Source: Nocardia brasiliensis (GTDB lineage Bacteria; Actinomycetota; Actinomycetes; Mycobacteriales; Mycobacteriaceae). From it: a DNA stretch of 64,000 nt. The notes below the pieces were generated by a model. The model did no database searches, had not been told where the DNA came from, and saw only the letters and a list, made by a program, of their open reading frames with translations. Position 1 is the stretch's first letter. Every line of letters starts with the position of its first letter. Below, piece by piece: positions 52,081-61,007 of this stretch. The DNA lies in NCBI RefSeq assembly GCF_011801125.1, contig NZ_CP046171.1, positions 3,224,001 to 3,288,000 of the forward strand, in the 5' to 3' direction. The translations under genes were made by a program, and so were the position numbers.

Positions 52081-53688
52081 TCAGGCGGGCGCCGCGCCCG
52101 CCATGTGGTAGCGCACCGTCGGGCTCCAGAGGAAGAAGCCGTGCACCCCAGCGTCGCGGGCCGCGTCGATCTGGGCCTGCACCTCGCCGGGGCCGTAGTT
52201 CACGCCGAGGCTGAAATCCTGGAGCCATGGCACGACTTTCGCGCCGGTGCCCTCGGTCTGGGTGATGAAATCCCGCAGCGAGCGGAACACAATGTCGTAG
52301 GGCTGGCCGTTGGGGTCGGCGACGCCGTACTCACCGGCGTTCCAATGCGACGGGTACAGCATCGGCGCGATGTAGTCGACATGCCGGGCCATCAGCGGAA
52401 TGTCCTGCGCGATCTGGTCCGGCCGGGTGGCGGCGATGCCGAAGACGGCGGCGCTCTGATCGGCGCCCGCGTCGCGCACGGGATCGCGGCTCTCCCGGAG
52501 GAACTCGGCGATCGAGACGGTCGGCGATTGCGACGATCCGGGGAACACCATCTGCGCGAGATCGCCGTCGGGGCGGCGGATGTAGTCGTACATGATGCCG
52601 TCGAAGCCGAGCTTCGCCGCCTCGACCGCGAGATCGATGTTGTATCGGCGCATGTCGGGGTGCGCGAAATTGGTGAACGCGATCGGCCCGTACTTGCTCG
52701 CGTACGGCCGGCCGCCGGGACTCTGGATCACCCAGTCCGGATGCCCGGCGTGCCAGGCCCATTCGGCCATCCTGGTGTCGCGGAACGCCACGATCCGCCC
52801 GACCACTCGCAGCCCCATGTCGTGCAGCTGGCGCAGGGCCGCAGGCGCGTCGTAGATCGCCTCGACCGCGCCGGACTCGCGGGCCAGCGGCACCTGGGAG
52901 TCGTAGCCGACGACGCCGTCCTCGTCTTTGATGTCGAGCTGGACCGTGTCGATCCGGCCGTCGCGGGCCAGGTTCAGCACGTCCTCGCGCAGCCCGTCAT
53001 GCGACCAGGCGTGCGCGGTGACGTGGACCGCTCTGATCGGTGCGGTCCGCATGGCCGTGGTGATCGGCTGGACGGATTCGTTGCCCGCGGCGTCGACCGC
53101 GGTCACGCTGACGCCGATCGGGGCGCGGGGCAGCGTGAGCTCGAACGCACCGTCGGCCGCCGGGGTCACCGTCTGCGCGCCGATCGTCACCCGCTGTGCG
53201 CCTTGGGCTTTGCCGCGCACGGTGACCGGCTGACGGTAGGACGTGACATCGGCCGGTTGGGTCACCTCGAGTTCCGGCGCCTCGTTGTCCACGGTGAAGC
53301 TCGCGCTCGCCCCCGGCCCTGCCCGCAGGAAGCCGAACGCGCCCCCGGCCGGGACCTCGGCGGTGAATCTGTGCACCCCGCTGGCTAGTCTCTCGGGTCT
53401 GTACACCACGGAGGTGCCCTCGATCGTTCCGGTGACCGGCGCACCGTCGAGCTCGAGCCGCATCGCGCGCGGGTCGTGCTCGCGCGCGTCGACCCGCAAT
53501 GTCAAGGCGGACAGCGCCTTCGCGCCGATCGGGCCTTCGGGCACTCCGGTCATCGGCAATCCGGTGGGTTCGGCCCGTACCGAACTGATGGTCACGGAAG
53601 CGACGAGAATGGATAAGACTCCGGTAACAATTACCGCTGTCAATCGTCGGTGTCCTGGAAGGCGGACCCATTCGAGCAACGCGCACAC
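52081..53688 (-). CDS. Cell-surface glycoside hydrolase-like protein (DUF4015 type)
   Basis: 535 residues. An N-terminal signal or anchor (LTAVIVTGVLSILVASVTIS) is followed by two small beta-sandwich-like segments (about 60-190) and a TIM-barrel domain (about 215-530). The barrel has VQLDIKDEDGVVGYDS, MGLRVVGRIVAFRD, GFDGIMYDYIRRPDG and VDYIAPMLYPSHW. These are the motifs of the putative glycosidases of the DUF4015 family; the Asp residues of DIKDEDG and YDYIRRPD are likely active-site acids. Probably outside the membrane, acting on cell-wall or exopolysaccharide. Divergent from a polysaccharide deacetylase, which supports a carbohydrate role. The exact start (GTG 53688 or TTG 53691) is uncertain. 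Confidence 0.75.
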   Translation of the reverse strand: MCALLEWVRLPGHRRLTAVIVTGVLSILVASVTISSVRAEPTGLPMTGVPEGPIGAKALSALTLRVDAREHDPRAMRLELDGAPVTGTIEGTSVVYRPERLASGVHRFTAEVPAGGAFGFLRAGPGASASFTVDNEAPELEVTQPADVTSYRQPVTVRGKAQGAQRVTIGAQTVTPAADGAFELTLPRAPIGVSVTAVDAAGNESVQPITTAMRTAPIRAVHVTAHAWSHDGLREDVLNLARDGRIDTVQLDIKDEDGVVGYDSQVPLARESGAVEAIYDAPAALRQLHDMGLRVVGRIVAFRDTRMAEWAWHAGHPDWVIQSPGGRPYASKYGPIAFTNFAHPDMRRYNIDLAVEAAKLGFDGIMYDYIRRPDGDLAQMVFPGSSQSPTVSIAEFLRESRDPVRDAGADQSAAVFGIAATRPDQIAQDIPLMARHVDYIAPMLYPSHWNAGEYGVADPNGQPYDIVFRSLRDFITQTEGTGAKVVPWLQDFSLGVNYGPGEVQAQIDAARDAGVHGFFLWSPTVRYHMAGAAPA

Positions 53689-53799
53689 CAACTTTCGTTC
53701 GAAGATGTTTCTACTATCCCGGCTGTGCCGCTCTGTCGCGGTTACTTTCGGTCAATGTCCTCCACCGGAAAATCGATACGCTCGCGTAGCGTTGGTCCG

Positions 53800-54813
53800 A
53801 TGGCGAAGAGCACAACGATCGGTGTTCGAGTTATGTTGTCGGCATTGTTGTTCGCGGCCGGTGCCGGTTGTACCGCGGCGGAGTCCGCCGGTGGAGACCA
53901 GCGGGCGGGCGCGACGACCGAGGCGGCACCGGTGCTCGCACCGGCACCCGATCCCGTTGCGGTACAGGCGAACGAGCTCGGCGTGGTGCCGATCCTGATG
54001 TATCACCAGCTGTCGGCGACGCCGGTGAGCGACTACGACCAGACCCCGGCCAAATTCCGGGCCGAACTCGATCGGCTCTATCGGGAGAACTACCGGCCGG
54101 TCACCGCGTCCGCCTATGCCGCAGGCGCCATCGATATCCCCGCAGGCACCCATCCCGTGGTCCTCACCTTCGACGATTCGACCATGAGTCAGGTCTCGTT
54201 CACCGACAACGGGCAGCCCGCGCCCGACACCGCGCTCGGCATCCTCGAGCAGTTCCGCGCCGAGCATCCCGACTTTGCCCCTACCGCAACCTTTTATGTC
54301 AACAATCAGCCCTTCGCGAACAACGAGCACGCCCTGTCCTGGCTCACCACACACGGCTACGAGGTCGGCGCCCACACCGCCGCGCACGCGAACCTCGGTC
54401 AGCTCGACGGCGCCGGCGTGCAGCGCGAGCTGGCCGAGAACGTCCGCGCCATCACCGCCGCCGCGCCCGGCCCGGTACGCACCATGGCGTTGCCGCTCGG
54501 GATCTACCCGGACGACCGCACCCTGGCCGTCGCGGGCGAGTGGGCGGGCACCCACTACGCCTTCGACTCCGTCATGCTGGTCGGGGCCGAGCCCGCCCCG
54601 TCGCCGTTCGGATCGATCGACCGCACCGCGGTGCCTCGAATCCGTTCGGGCCGAGAGCCGGTCGCGTTCGACTCGACCTATTGGCTCGACCGGCTTGCCG
54701 AGCACCCCGAGCAGCGTTACACCTCGGACGGTAACCCGATCAAGATCATTTTCCCGGCAGGCGTGTCCAGCGAGTTGAACGCGCGGTGGTCGGACCGGGC
54801 ACAGTCCTACTGA
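53800..54813 (+). CDS. Polysaccharide deacetylase-family lipoprotein
   Basis: 337 residues. The signal peptide ends in AAGAGC, a lipobox-like site, so it is probably lipid-anchored outside the membrane. The NodB-type domain has VPILMYHQL, HPVVLTFDDS (catalytic Asp and metal Asp) and GYEVGAHTAAHANL, the His motif HxxxH. Substrate would be an N-acetylated cell-wall or surface glycan. Divergent from the glycosidase-like gene at 52081. It ends at a strong terminator shared with the encapsulin operon. Confidence 0.85.
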   Translation: MAKSTTIGVRVMLSALLFAAGAGCTAAESAGGDQRAGATTEAAPVLAPAPDPVAVQANELGVVPILMYHQLSATPVSDYDQTPAKFRAELDRLYRENYRPVTASAYAAGAIDIPAGTHPVVLTFDDSTMSQVSFTDNGQPAPDTALGILEQFRAEHPDFAPTATFYVNNQPFANNEHALSWLTTHGYEVGAHTAAHANLGQLDGAGVQRELAENVRAITAAAPGPVRTMALPLGIYPDDRTLAVAGEWAGTHYAFDSVMLVGAEPAPSPFGSIDRTAVPRIRSGREPVAFDSTYWLDRLAEHPEQRYTSDGNPIKIIFPAGVSSELNARWSDRAQSY

Positions 54814-54837
54814 TCCGGACAGCGCTCGCGCGCGCGA

Positions 54838-54880
54838 AACACCGAGGCAGTCAGGGGATCAACCGCGCTGCCTCGGTGTT
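54838..54880. terminator. Bidirectional terminator between deacetylase and desulfurase genes
   Basis: AACACCGAGGCAG (54838-54850) and CTGCCTCGGTGTT (54868-54880) form a perfect 13-bp stem with a 17-base loop in the gap between the convergent genes. Confidence 0.8.
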
Positions 54881-54897
54881 GCCGACGAGACGATCGG

Positions 54898-56901
54898 TCA
54901 CCGCGATCGCGGCGCGCGAACCGCCAATTCTTCGAGGGCGGCGACCATCCGGTCGATCTCGGCGCAGGTGTTGTAGAAGGCGAACGAGGGACGCACCGTC
55001 GCCTCCAGGCCGAGCCTGCGCAGGATCGGCTGGGCGCAGTGGTGACCGGCCCGGACCGCGATGCCCTTCTCGTTCAAGGCCTTACCGACCTCGAGCGGTT
55101 CGTAGCCCGCCATGACGAAGGAGAGCACGCTCGCCTTGTCCGCGGCCGTGCCGACCAGCCGCACCCCCGGCACCGCCGCGACCCGCGGCGTCGCGTACTC
55201 GAGCAGTTCGTGCTCGTAGCGTGCGATGGCGGCCATGCCGATCCGCTCGACGTATTCGATCGCGGCGCCGAGACCGACCGCGTCGGCGATGTTGCCCGTG
55301 CCCGCCTCGAACCGGCCGGGCGGTGGCTGGAACAGCGAACGTTCCAGCGTCACATCGCTGATCATGTTGCCGCCGCCCTGCCACGGCGGGAGGTCCTGCA
55401 GTATCTCGGATTTGCCGTAGACGACACCGATTCCGGTGGGTCCGAACACCTTGTGGCCGGAGAACACGAAGAAGTCGGCGCCGATCGAGCGCACGTCGAT
55501 GACGGTGTGCGGTGCCGATTGCGCGCCGTCGACAAGCGTGACCGCCCCCGCGCGCTGTGCCTCGGCGACGATCTCACGCACCGGCGTGATGGTGCCGAGC
55601 GCGTTCGAGACATGGGTCACCGAAACGGGTTCGGTGCGGTCGGAGAGCAGCCGGGTGTATTCGTCGAGCAGCAGCTCACCGTTGTCGTCGACCGGAATGA
55701 CCCGCAGCACCGCGCCGGTCTCGGCGGCCAGCAGCTGCCAGGGCACGATGTTCGCGTGGTGCTCCAACTGCGAGATGACGATCTCGTCGCCCGCGCGCAG
55801 ATTCTTGCGGCCCCAGGTCTGAGCGATCAGGTTGATGCCCTCGGTCGCGCCGCGGACGAAGATGATCTCCTCGGCCGACCCCGCGCCGATGAACCGCGCC
55901 ACGATGTCGCGCGCCTGCTCGTAGGCATCGGTGGAGCGGGCCGCCAATTCGTGTGCGGCACGGTGGATATTGGAATTCTCGTGTTCGTAGAACCGCGCGA
56001 TGCGCTCGATCACCGCGCGCGGCTTCTGCGTGGTCGCCGCGTTGTCGAACCAAACCAGCGGATGACCGTTCACCCGCTCCCGCAGGATCGGGAAATCGTT
56101 GCGCACCGCGTGCACGTCGAACGGCGGGTGCGCGGCGGGAAATCGGTTCGGGGCGATGCCGCCCGCGGCAGGGGTCGTCGTGGCCCGCTCCAGGAAATAG
56201 AAGCTCGGCGCCGCCGACGGCTGCCCCGCCGTCTCCGGAAAGCGCTGGGGGGACAGCACATCCCGCAGCGTGGGCAGCATGGCGAGGAACGGGTCACTGT
56301 GGATGCCCGCGGGGTCGACCGCGGTGCTCGGTGCGCGTCCGGCCGCGTCCGCCATCGGGACGTCGCTGCCCCAGGTCGGCACGTGCGGTTCGGGCGTTGC
56401 CGCGCCGGGCGGCGTGGCGCCGAGCGGCCGCGGGGTGGCCGACGAGGCCGCGCCGGGTACCCTCGGCTCCGGCGTGCGGCCGCCCGGTGGGGCGCCGCCC
56501 GAAACCGGCTGCGCCGCCGCAGATGTCGGAGTCGCCCGGTCGCTGCCGCTGGACGCGGCGGCGGCCGACGGAACCTCGACGCCGGATACGCCGGGGACGT
56601 ACCCGTGCGGGGTGCCGAGCGCGCCCGTGGATACATCCGGTGCGTGCGCGCCGAGATGCGGGGCACCGGGGACGGTCGCTCTGGGCACCGGCGCGGGCAC
56701 GTTCGGTGGTGTGGTCGGGATGTCCGGTTGCGCCACGCTCACGCCGGCCGGTGCGGCGGGCAGGCCCGCCGACGCCGACGGCAGCGCCGAGAAGAACTCG
56801 CCGGCAAGACGATTCAGCGTCGCCTCGTCCGGCAGCCATTCGGCGCCGCCCTCGTCGGCCGGGCGCGAGAGGTCAGCTCCGGTAGGTCGGTGCGTAGTCA
56901 T
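54898..56901 (-). CDS. Encapsulin-cargo cysteine desulfurase (SufS-like) with long N-terminal extension
   Basis: 667 residues. Residues 1-255 are Pro/Ala-rich and disordered, the type of cargo-loading region seen in desulfurases packed inside family 2A encapsulins. The rest is a group II cysteine desulfurase using PLP: HANIVPWQ, DGAQSAPH, PLP-Lys484 in FSGHKVFGPTG, and catalytic Cys622 in RAGHHCAQP. It takes sulfur from cysteine, leaving alanine. The first codons overlap the encapsulin gene by 29 bases, so the shell and cargo are made together. The serine acetyltransferase and rhodanese genes found in some such operons are absent here. Confidence 0.9.
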   Translation of the reverse strand: MTTHRPTGADLSRPADEGGAEWLPDEATLNRLAGEFFSALPSASAGLPAAPAGVSVAQPDIPTTPPNVPAPVPRATVPGAPHLGAHAPDVSTGALGTPHGYVPGVSGVEVPSAAAASSGSDRATPTSAAAQPVSGGAPPGGRTPEPRVPGAASSATPRPLGATPPGAATPEPHVPTWGSDVPMADAAGRAPSTAVDPAGIHSDPFLAMLPTLRDVLSPQRFPETAGQPSAAPSFYFLERATTTPAAGGIAPNRFPAAHPPFDVHAVRNDFPILRERVNGHPLVWFDNAATTQKPRAVIERIARFYEHENSNIHRAAHELAARSTDAYEQARDIVARFIGAGSAEEIIFVRGATEGINLIAQTWGRKNLRAGDEIVISQLEHHANIVPWQLLAAETGAVLRVIPVDDNGELLLDEYTRLLSDRTEPVSVTHVSNALGTITPVREIVAEAQRAGAVTLVDGAQSAPHTVIDVRSIGADFFVFSGHKVFGPTGIGVVYGKSEILQDLPPWQGGGNMISDVTLERSLFQPPPGRFEAGTGNIADAVGLGAAIEYVERIGMAAIARYEHELLEYATPRVAAVPGVRLVGTAADKASVLSFVMAGYEPLEVGKALNEKGIAVRAGHHCAQPILRRLGLEATVRPSFAFYNTCAEIDRMVAALEELAVRAPRSR

Positions 56902-57805
56902 GGAACTTGCCCACCTCGGCTCCGTCGAGCACTGCCACCGCGTCGTCGGTCAGCACGGCCAACGAGCAGTACAGCGACACCAGATACGACGCGATCGCGC
57001 TGCGATCGATACCCATGAACTTCACCGAAAGACCCGGTCCCTGTTCGCCGGCCAGTCCCGGCTGGTAGAGACCGACCACGCCCTGACGGGCCTCGCCGGT
57101 GCGGATCAGCAGGAACTTGGTCTTGCCCCGTTCCACCGGAACCTTGTCCGACGGCACGATCGGGATGCCGCGCCAGGTCAGGAACTGGGATCCGAACATG
57201 CTCACCGTCGGCGGCGGCACCCCACGGCGGGTGCATTCCCGGCCGAACGCGGCGACGCCCTGTGGGTGGGTCAGGAAGAAGCCGGGCTCCTTCCACACCT
57301 TGGTGATCAGATTGTCGAGGTCGTCGGGCGTCGGCGGACCGGCGATCGTGGAGATTCGTTGCCTTTTGACCGTATTGGCGATCAGGCCGTAGTCCGGGCT
57401 GTTGATCAGCTCGCCCTCTTGGTGTTCCTTGATCGCTTCGATGGTCAGTCGCAACTGCTGAGCAATCTGATCGTGCGGGCTCGAATACAGATCGGAGACG
57501 CGGGTGTGCACGTCGAGAATGGTGTGCACGGCCTTGAGGCGGTACTCCCGCGGATCACGCTCGTAGTCGATAAAGGTCTCCGGTAGCGGAGACTCGTCGA
57601 AGTTGTCGCACTGGATATCGACGGTTTGTTCGTGGGTGACCCGGTTACGTCGGTAGATACCGGCTTCGACGGGCACCCAGTTCAACAGATGGACCAACCA
57701 CCGTGGAGTGATCGACTCCATCTGCGGCACGGTCTTCGTCGCGTTCGCCAGTGTCCGGGCAGCTTCATCGCCCAACGCCACCGGCTGTGGAACAGCTTTA
57801 GTCAT
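56873..57805 (-). CDS. Family 2A encapsulin shell protein
   Basis: 310 residues, HK97-like capsid fold. It matches the SrpI/major membrane protein I (MMP-I) type: ARTLANATKTVPQMESITPR, WLVHLLNWVPVEAGIYRRN, CDNFDESPLPETFIDYERDP, INSPDYGLIANTVKRQRIS, WKEPGFFLTHPQGVAAFGRE and WRGIPIVPSDKVPV. Many copies build a hollow protein shell in the cytoplasm. The overlapping gene downstream encodes the desulfurase cargo; family 2A shells of this kind have been linked to sulfur storage. ATG 57805 follows AAGGTGG. Confidence 0.93.
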   Translation of the reverse strand: MTKAVPQPVALGDEAARTLANATKTVPQMESITPRWLVHLLNWVPVEAGIYRRNRVTHEQTVDIQCDNFDESPLPETFIDYERDPREYRLKAVHTILDVHTRVSDLYSSPHDQIAQQLRLTIEAIKEHQEGELINSPDYGLIANTVKRQRISTIAGPPTPDDLDNLITKVWKEPGFFLTHPQGVAAFGRECTRRGVPPPTVSMFGSQFLTWRGIPIVPSDKVPVERGKTKFLLIRTGEARQGVVGLYQPGLAGEQGPGLSVKFMGIDRSAIASYLVSLYCSLAVLTDDAVAVLDGAEVGKFHDYAPTYRS

Positions 57806-57940
57806 CGAACCACCTTGGGATCGGCAAATCCACCGTTACCAGCTCGCCCATGCTAAACCCTGCTGCCCCGGTTGGCCGGATGAACACTGTTCGCCGCCTC
57901 GCTCCGCGCGCCGCGGCCGCCGGACCGCGCCCGGGGGAAG

Positions 57941-58663
57941 TCAGCGGGTCGTGCGTTCACCCCCGTTGATCGCCAGCACCTGACCGGTCACCTGCCGTGC
58001 GCCCGGTGAGGCGAGATAGCTTGCCGCGTAGGCGATATCGTCGGGCACGCCGGGGCGCCGAGTGTGCGTCGCGGCGATGAGCGAGTCGCGGCGCTCGGCG
58101 GTCAGCCGATCGCGGAAGAACTCGGTGTCGGCGATGTAGCCGGGGGCGATGACGTTCGCGGTGATGCCGTGCGGCCCGAGCTCGGCGGACAGCTGCGTGT
58201 TCCACGAGGCCAGACCGGCCTTCGCCGCGCCGTACGCGCCCGCGCCCTTGTCCGCGGCGATGGACCCGATGTTGATCACGGTCCCGCCCGCGCCGAGGCG
58301 GTCGCGCAGTGCCGTGGTCATCAGCACGGCGCTGATCAGGTTGGCGTCCAGGTTGGCGCGCCAGGCGGCGGCGAGGGCGGCCAGGTCGCCGGGGGAGGAG
58401 CTCTGGTCGAAGTCGGTGTTGCCGCCCGCGTTGTTGACCAGGACATCGATCCGCGCGGGCAGTGCGGTCAGCAGCGCCTCGATCTGTGCGGGATCGGTGG
58501 CATCGCAGACGTGGTTGGTGACGCCGAGTTCGGCGGCCGTCGCCCGCAGCGGTTCGGCCCGTCGTCCGGTGATCACCACGGCGTCGCCCGCGGCGGCGAA
58601 GATCGCCGCGATCGCCCGTCCGATGCCGGTCGCGCCGCCGGTGACCACAATGTTGCGTGGCAT
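57941..58663 (-). CDS. SDR-family oxidoreductase
   Basis: 240 residues. Cofactor site VVTGGATGIGRAIAAIFAAA, NNAGG, active-site Ser and Tyr in INIGSIAADKGAGAYGAAKAG, and the usual PGYIADTEF and GQVLAINGGE ends. This is the FabG-like class of NAD(P)H-dependent reductases. Divergent from the MarR regulator at 58742; the gap carries two identical palindromes, so this gene is the likely target of that regulator. Substrate unknown. Confidence 0.88.
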   Translation of the reverse strand: MPRNIVVTGGATGIGRAIAAIFAAAGDAVVITGRRAEPLRATAAELGVTNHVCDATDPAQIEALLTALPARIDVLVNNAGGNTDFDQSSSPGDLAALAAAWRANLDANLISAVLMTTALRDRLGAGGTVINIGSIAADKGAGAYGAAKAGLASWNTQLSAELGPHGITANVIAPGYIADTEFFRDRLTAERRDSLIAATHTRRPGVPDDIAYAASYLASPGARQVTGQVLAINGGERTTR

Positions 58664-58685
58664 GTCTACCTCTCGTATGGGGTAC

Positions 58686-58699
58686 GTTTAGATCTAAAC
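58686..58699. promoter_or_regulatory. MarR operator copy 1
   Basis: GTTTAGATCTAAAC, a perfect 14-bp palindrome in the SDR/MarR gap, repeated identically 24 bases on. Confidence 0.85.
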
Positions 58700-58709
58700 C
58701 GTAGCTCTG

Positions 58710-58723
58710 GTTTAGATCTAAAC
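58710..58723. promoter_or_regulatory. MarR operator copy 2
   Basis: GTTTAGATCTAAAC, identical to the first copy and centred 24 bp away (just over two helix turns), eight bases before the GGAGG of the MarR gene. Bound dimers should repress both divergent genes. Confidence 0.85.
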
Positions 58724-58741
58724 GCAACCGTGGAGGCGCAC

Positions 58742-59281
58742 ATGGACCCTGACGATCCGGTCGACGCGATCGCACTGGCCTGGCAGCGGGAGCGGCCGGG
58801 CACGCCGGTCGACGGCATCGGCGTGGTGACCCGGATCTGGCAGCTGGCCAAGACATTCGGTGACGACCGCCGGCGCGTGCTTGCCGCCGCGGGGGTCGAC
58901 GCGGCGACCCTCGACCTGCTCAGCGTGCTGCGGCGCAGCGGAACGCCCTATCGGCTGACCACCCGGCAGCTCACGGAGCGGTCGATGCTGACCGCGGGCG
59001 CGATCTCCCAGCGCGTCGCGCGGGCCGAGGTCGAGGGGCTGGTGACCCGCGCCCCGCTGGCCGATGGTTCGCGCGGGGTGATCGTCGAATTGACCGATGA
59101 CGGGCACGCCGTGGTCGAGCGGCTGGTCGATCGCGTGCTCGGCCGTGAGACGGAGCTGCTCTCCGGCCTCACCGCCACCCAGCGCCGCGATCTCACCGAG
59201 CTGCTGCGCCTACTGCACCGGGACCTGATGACGCGCTTCGACGATCACAAGATCACCCAGGTGGGTGCGCCGGAGCCGTGA
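58742..59281 (+). CDS. MarR-family transcriptional regulator
   Basis: 179 residues. Winged helix with LTTRQLTERSMLTAGAISQR (recognition helix) and AEVEGLVTRAPLADGSRGVIVELTDDG (wing), between dimerisation helices. GGAGG stands seven bases before ATG 58742. Two perfect 14-bp palindromes in the divergent promoter region are the probable binding sites, giving autorepression and control of the SDR gene. Confidence 0.88.
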   Translation: MDPDDPVDAIALAWQRERPGTPVDGIGVVTRIWQLAKTFGDDRRRVLAAAGVDAATLDLLSVLRRSGTPYRLTTRQLTERSMLTAGAISQRVARAEVEGLVTRAPLADGSRGVIVELTDDGHAVVERLVDRVLGRETELLSGLTATQRRDLTELLRLLHRDLMTRFDDHKITQVGAPEP

Positions 59282-59339
59282 ACGGTCGGCCGAAGCGCGA
59301 ATCACCAACGGCTGCCGCGGGATACGTTCGGCGCGCGGT

Positions 59340-60845
59340 TCAGCGCAGTGCGAGGGCGAGGAAGAAGTCGACGCGGTCCTCGAGGCGGGACAGGTCGCGC
59401 CCGGTGAGTTCCTCGATGCGCTGGATGCGGTAGCGCAGCGTGTTCACGTGCACGTGCAGCAGGTCCGCGCACTTGGTCCAGGATCCGGATACCTCGAGGA
59501 AGGTCTCCAGCGTGTGCACGAGATCGGCGCGGTTGTCCTGGTCGTAGGTGGTGAGCGGGTCGAGCAGCCGCAGCCGGAACATGCGGCGCACCTCGTCGGG
59601 CACCGACGCGAGCAGCAGCATGTGGGTGGCCAGCTCGTCGTGGCCGACGACGCTGGCGGGCTGTAGTCGCCCCGCCGCCATGCGGCGGGCGTAACGTGCC
59701 TCCTCCACCGCGCCGCGCAGCCCCTCGCCGTCGACCACCCCGCTGACGCCGATGGATAGTCGGCTGCCGCCCAGCCCGGGCTCCAAAGCCGTGACCGCGC
59801 GGTTGATTTCGTCGATGACCGGGCTGTCCGGCCCGGCCGGGATGAGCGCGATCGCCTCGCCGTCCACCACGCCGGCGGCAGGCCTTCTGCCGTAAAGTAT
59901 TTCGCGCAACAAGACGCGTAATTCACCGGGGCGCAGGGTGTCGTCGGCGGCCGCCGCGACGGCGATGTAGGTTTCGGCCGGTCCGAGCCCGGTCAGCTCG
60001 AGCCGGGAGATGATCTCGGCGGGTTTGGCGTCGGAGACGATCAGCTCGATGAGTTCCTGGGCGAGGCGTCCCTCGGCGCTCTGCCGGTCGTCCTGGCGGG
60101 CCCGCTCCAGTGAGACGACTGCGGCCAGCTCCCCGGCCAGCGCGCGGCGTTCCTCCGGCCACTCGGTGTAGTCGCCCTCGAACACCAGGAACCAGTCGGC
60201 CGCCCGCGATGTGCGGTGCTCGTCCACCGCGAACAGGGAATACCGGCCGCCCTCCGGCCGGAACGCCAAGGGCAGGCGGCGGGCGCTGAGGAACGCGGTG
60301 CTCACCCCCGGCGGCGGCGCGCTCGCGGGCCCGGCCACCGCCCGGCCGGTCGAGGAGATCACCCAGCAGCGCATGCCAAGATCGCGTTCGATGAGTTCGA
60401 GGACCGAACCGAGCCCCGCGCCCGAGACGAGCTGGCGGTGCCGGTCCAGGATCGCGGTCAGATCCGCGGCACGGCCGGTCGACAGATTGCGCGTGATCTG
60501 CTCGGTGACCTGCGCGAACGCGACGTTCTCCGGAACGCGGAACAGCGGAATCCGATGCTTGCGACAGGCCTCGACCACATCCGGCGGCGCACCGCCGTAG
60601 CGGGCGTCGCCCGCGGCCAGCCCGGCCACCCCGGCCTGTGCCAGCGCGCGGACGAATACCTCGCTGTCGGCCGGGTCGTGGCGCCACTGCATGCCGGTGA
60701 GGACGAGTTCCCCGCCGGAAAGGTAGCGACCGGGGTCGAGCATGTCGGTGGTCACCACCCAGCGGACGAACCGGTCCAGCTCGTCCTCGCCGGTGACGAG
60801 CTCGAGCCCGAGCTCCGCCATGGTCAGCAGGGATCTAAGGCGCAC
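59340..60845 (-). CDS. pucR: PucR-family regulator of purine catabolism
   Basis: 501 residues from GTG 60845 (VRLRSLLTMAELGLELVTGE), the usual PucR beginning. The N-terminal PucR sensor domain (about 10-125) is followed by a GGDEF-like middle and the C-terminal HTH_30 (CADLLHVHVNTLRYRIQRIE, ELTGRDLSRLEDRVDFFLAL). It is divergent from uraD and the urate-degradation operon, as in other actinomycetes and Bacillus, so it probably controls that operon in response to a purine product. A candidate operator lies at 60891-60914. Confidence 0.88.
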   Translation of the reverse strand: MRLRSLLTMAELGLELVTGEDELDRFVRWVVTTDMLDPGRYLSGGELVLTGMQWRHDPADSEVFVRALAQAGVAGLAAGDARYGGAPPDVVEACRKHRIPLFRVPENVAFAQVTEQITRNLSTGRAADLTAILDRHRQLVSGAGLGSVLELIERDLGMRCWVISSTGRAVAGPASAPPPGVSTAFLSARRLPLAFRPEGGRYSLFAVDEHRTSRAADWFLVFEGDYTEWPEERRALAGELAAVVSLERARQDDRQSAEGRLAQELIELIVSDAKPAEIISRLELTGLGPAETYIAVAAAADDTLRPGELRVLLREILYGRRPAAGVVDGEAIALIPAGPDSPVIDEINRAVTALEPGLGGSRLSIGVSGVVDGEGLRGAVEEARYARRMAAGRLQPASVVGHDELATHMLLLASVPDEVRRMFRLRLLDPLTTYDQDNRADLVHTLETFLEVSGSWTKCADLLHVHVNTLRYRIQRIEELTGRDLSRLEDRVDFFLALALR

Positions 60846-60890
60846 GGTGCGAAGGCTAACAGTCAACCCCCTGGTAAATGCCCTTGGACA

Positions 60891-60914
60891 TTCACACAAA
60901 GACTTCGGTGTGAA
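60891..60914. promoter_or_regulatory. Inverted repeat between pucR and uraD
   Basis: TTCACAC-N10-GTGTGAA, perfect 7-bp arms, in the 162-base divergent gap about 95 bases upstream of uraD. A plausible PucR site; not verified. Confidence 0.5.
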
Positions 60915-61007
60915 GTGGCGCACAGTTCAGATTTCTCGTTTCTGGCTGCGGCGTTGCCGGGCGGGTGTACTTGCGGAACAGATTGGCAAGCCCCTACAGG
61001 AGGTCAG

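Noticed and set aside
55039..57018. Plus-strand frame of about 660 codons
   Set aside because: Antisense to the cysteine desulfurase, which has clear catalytic motifs.
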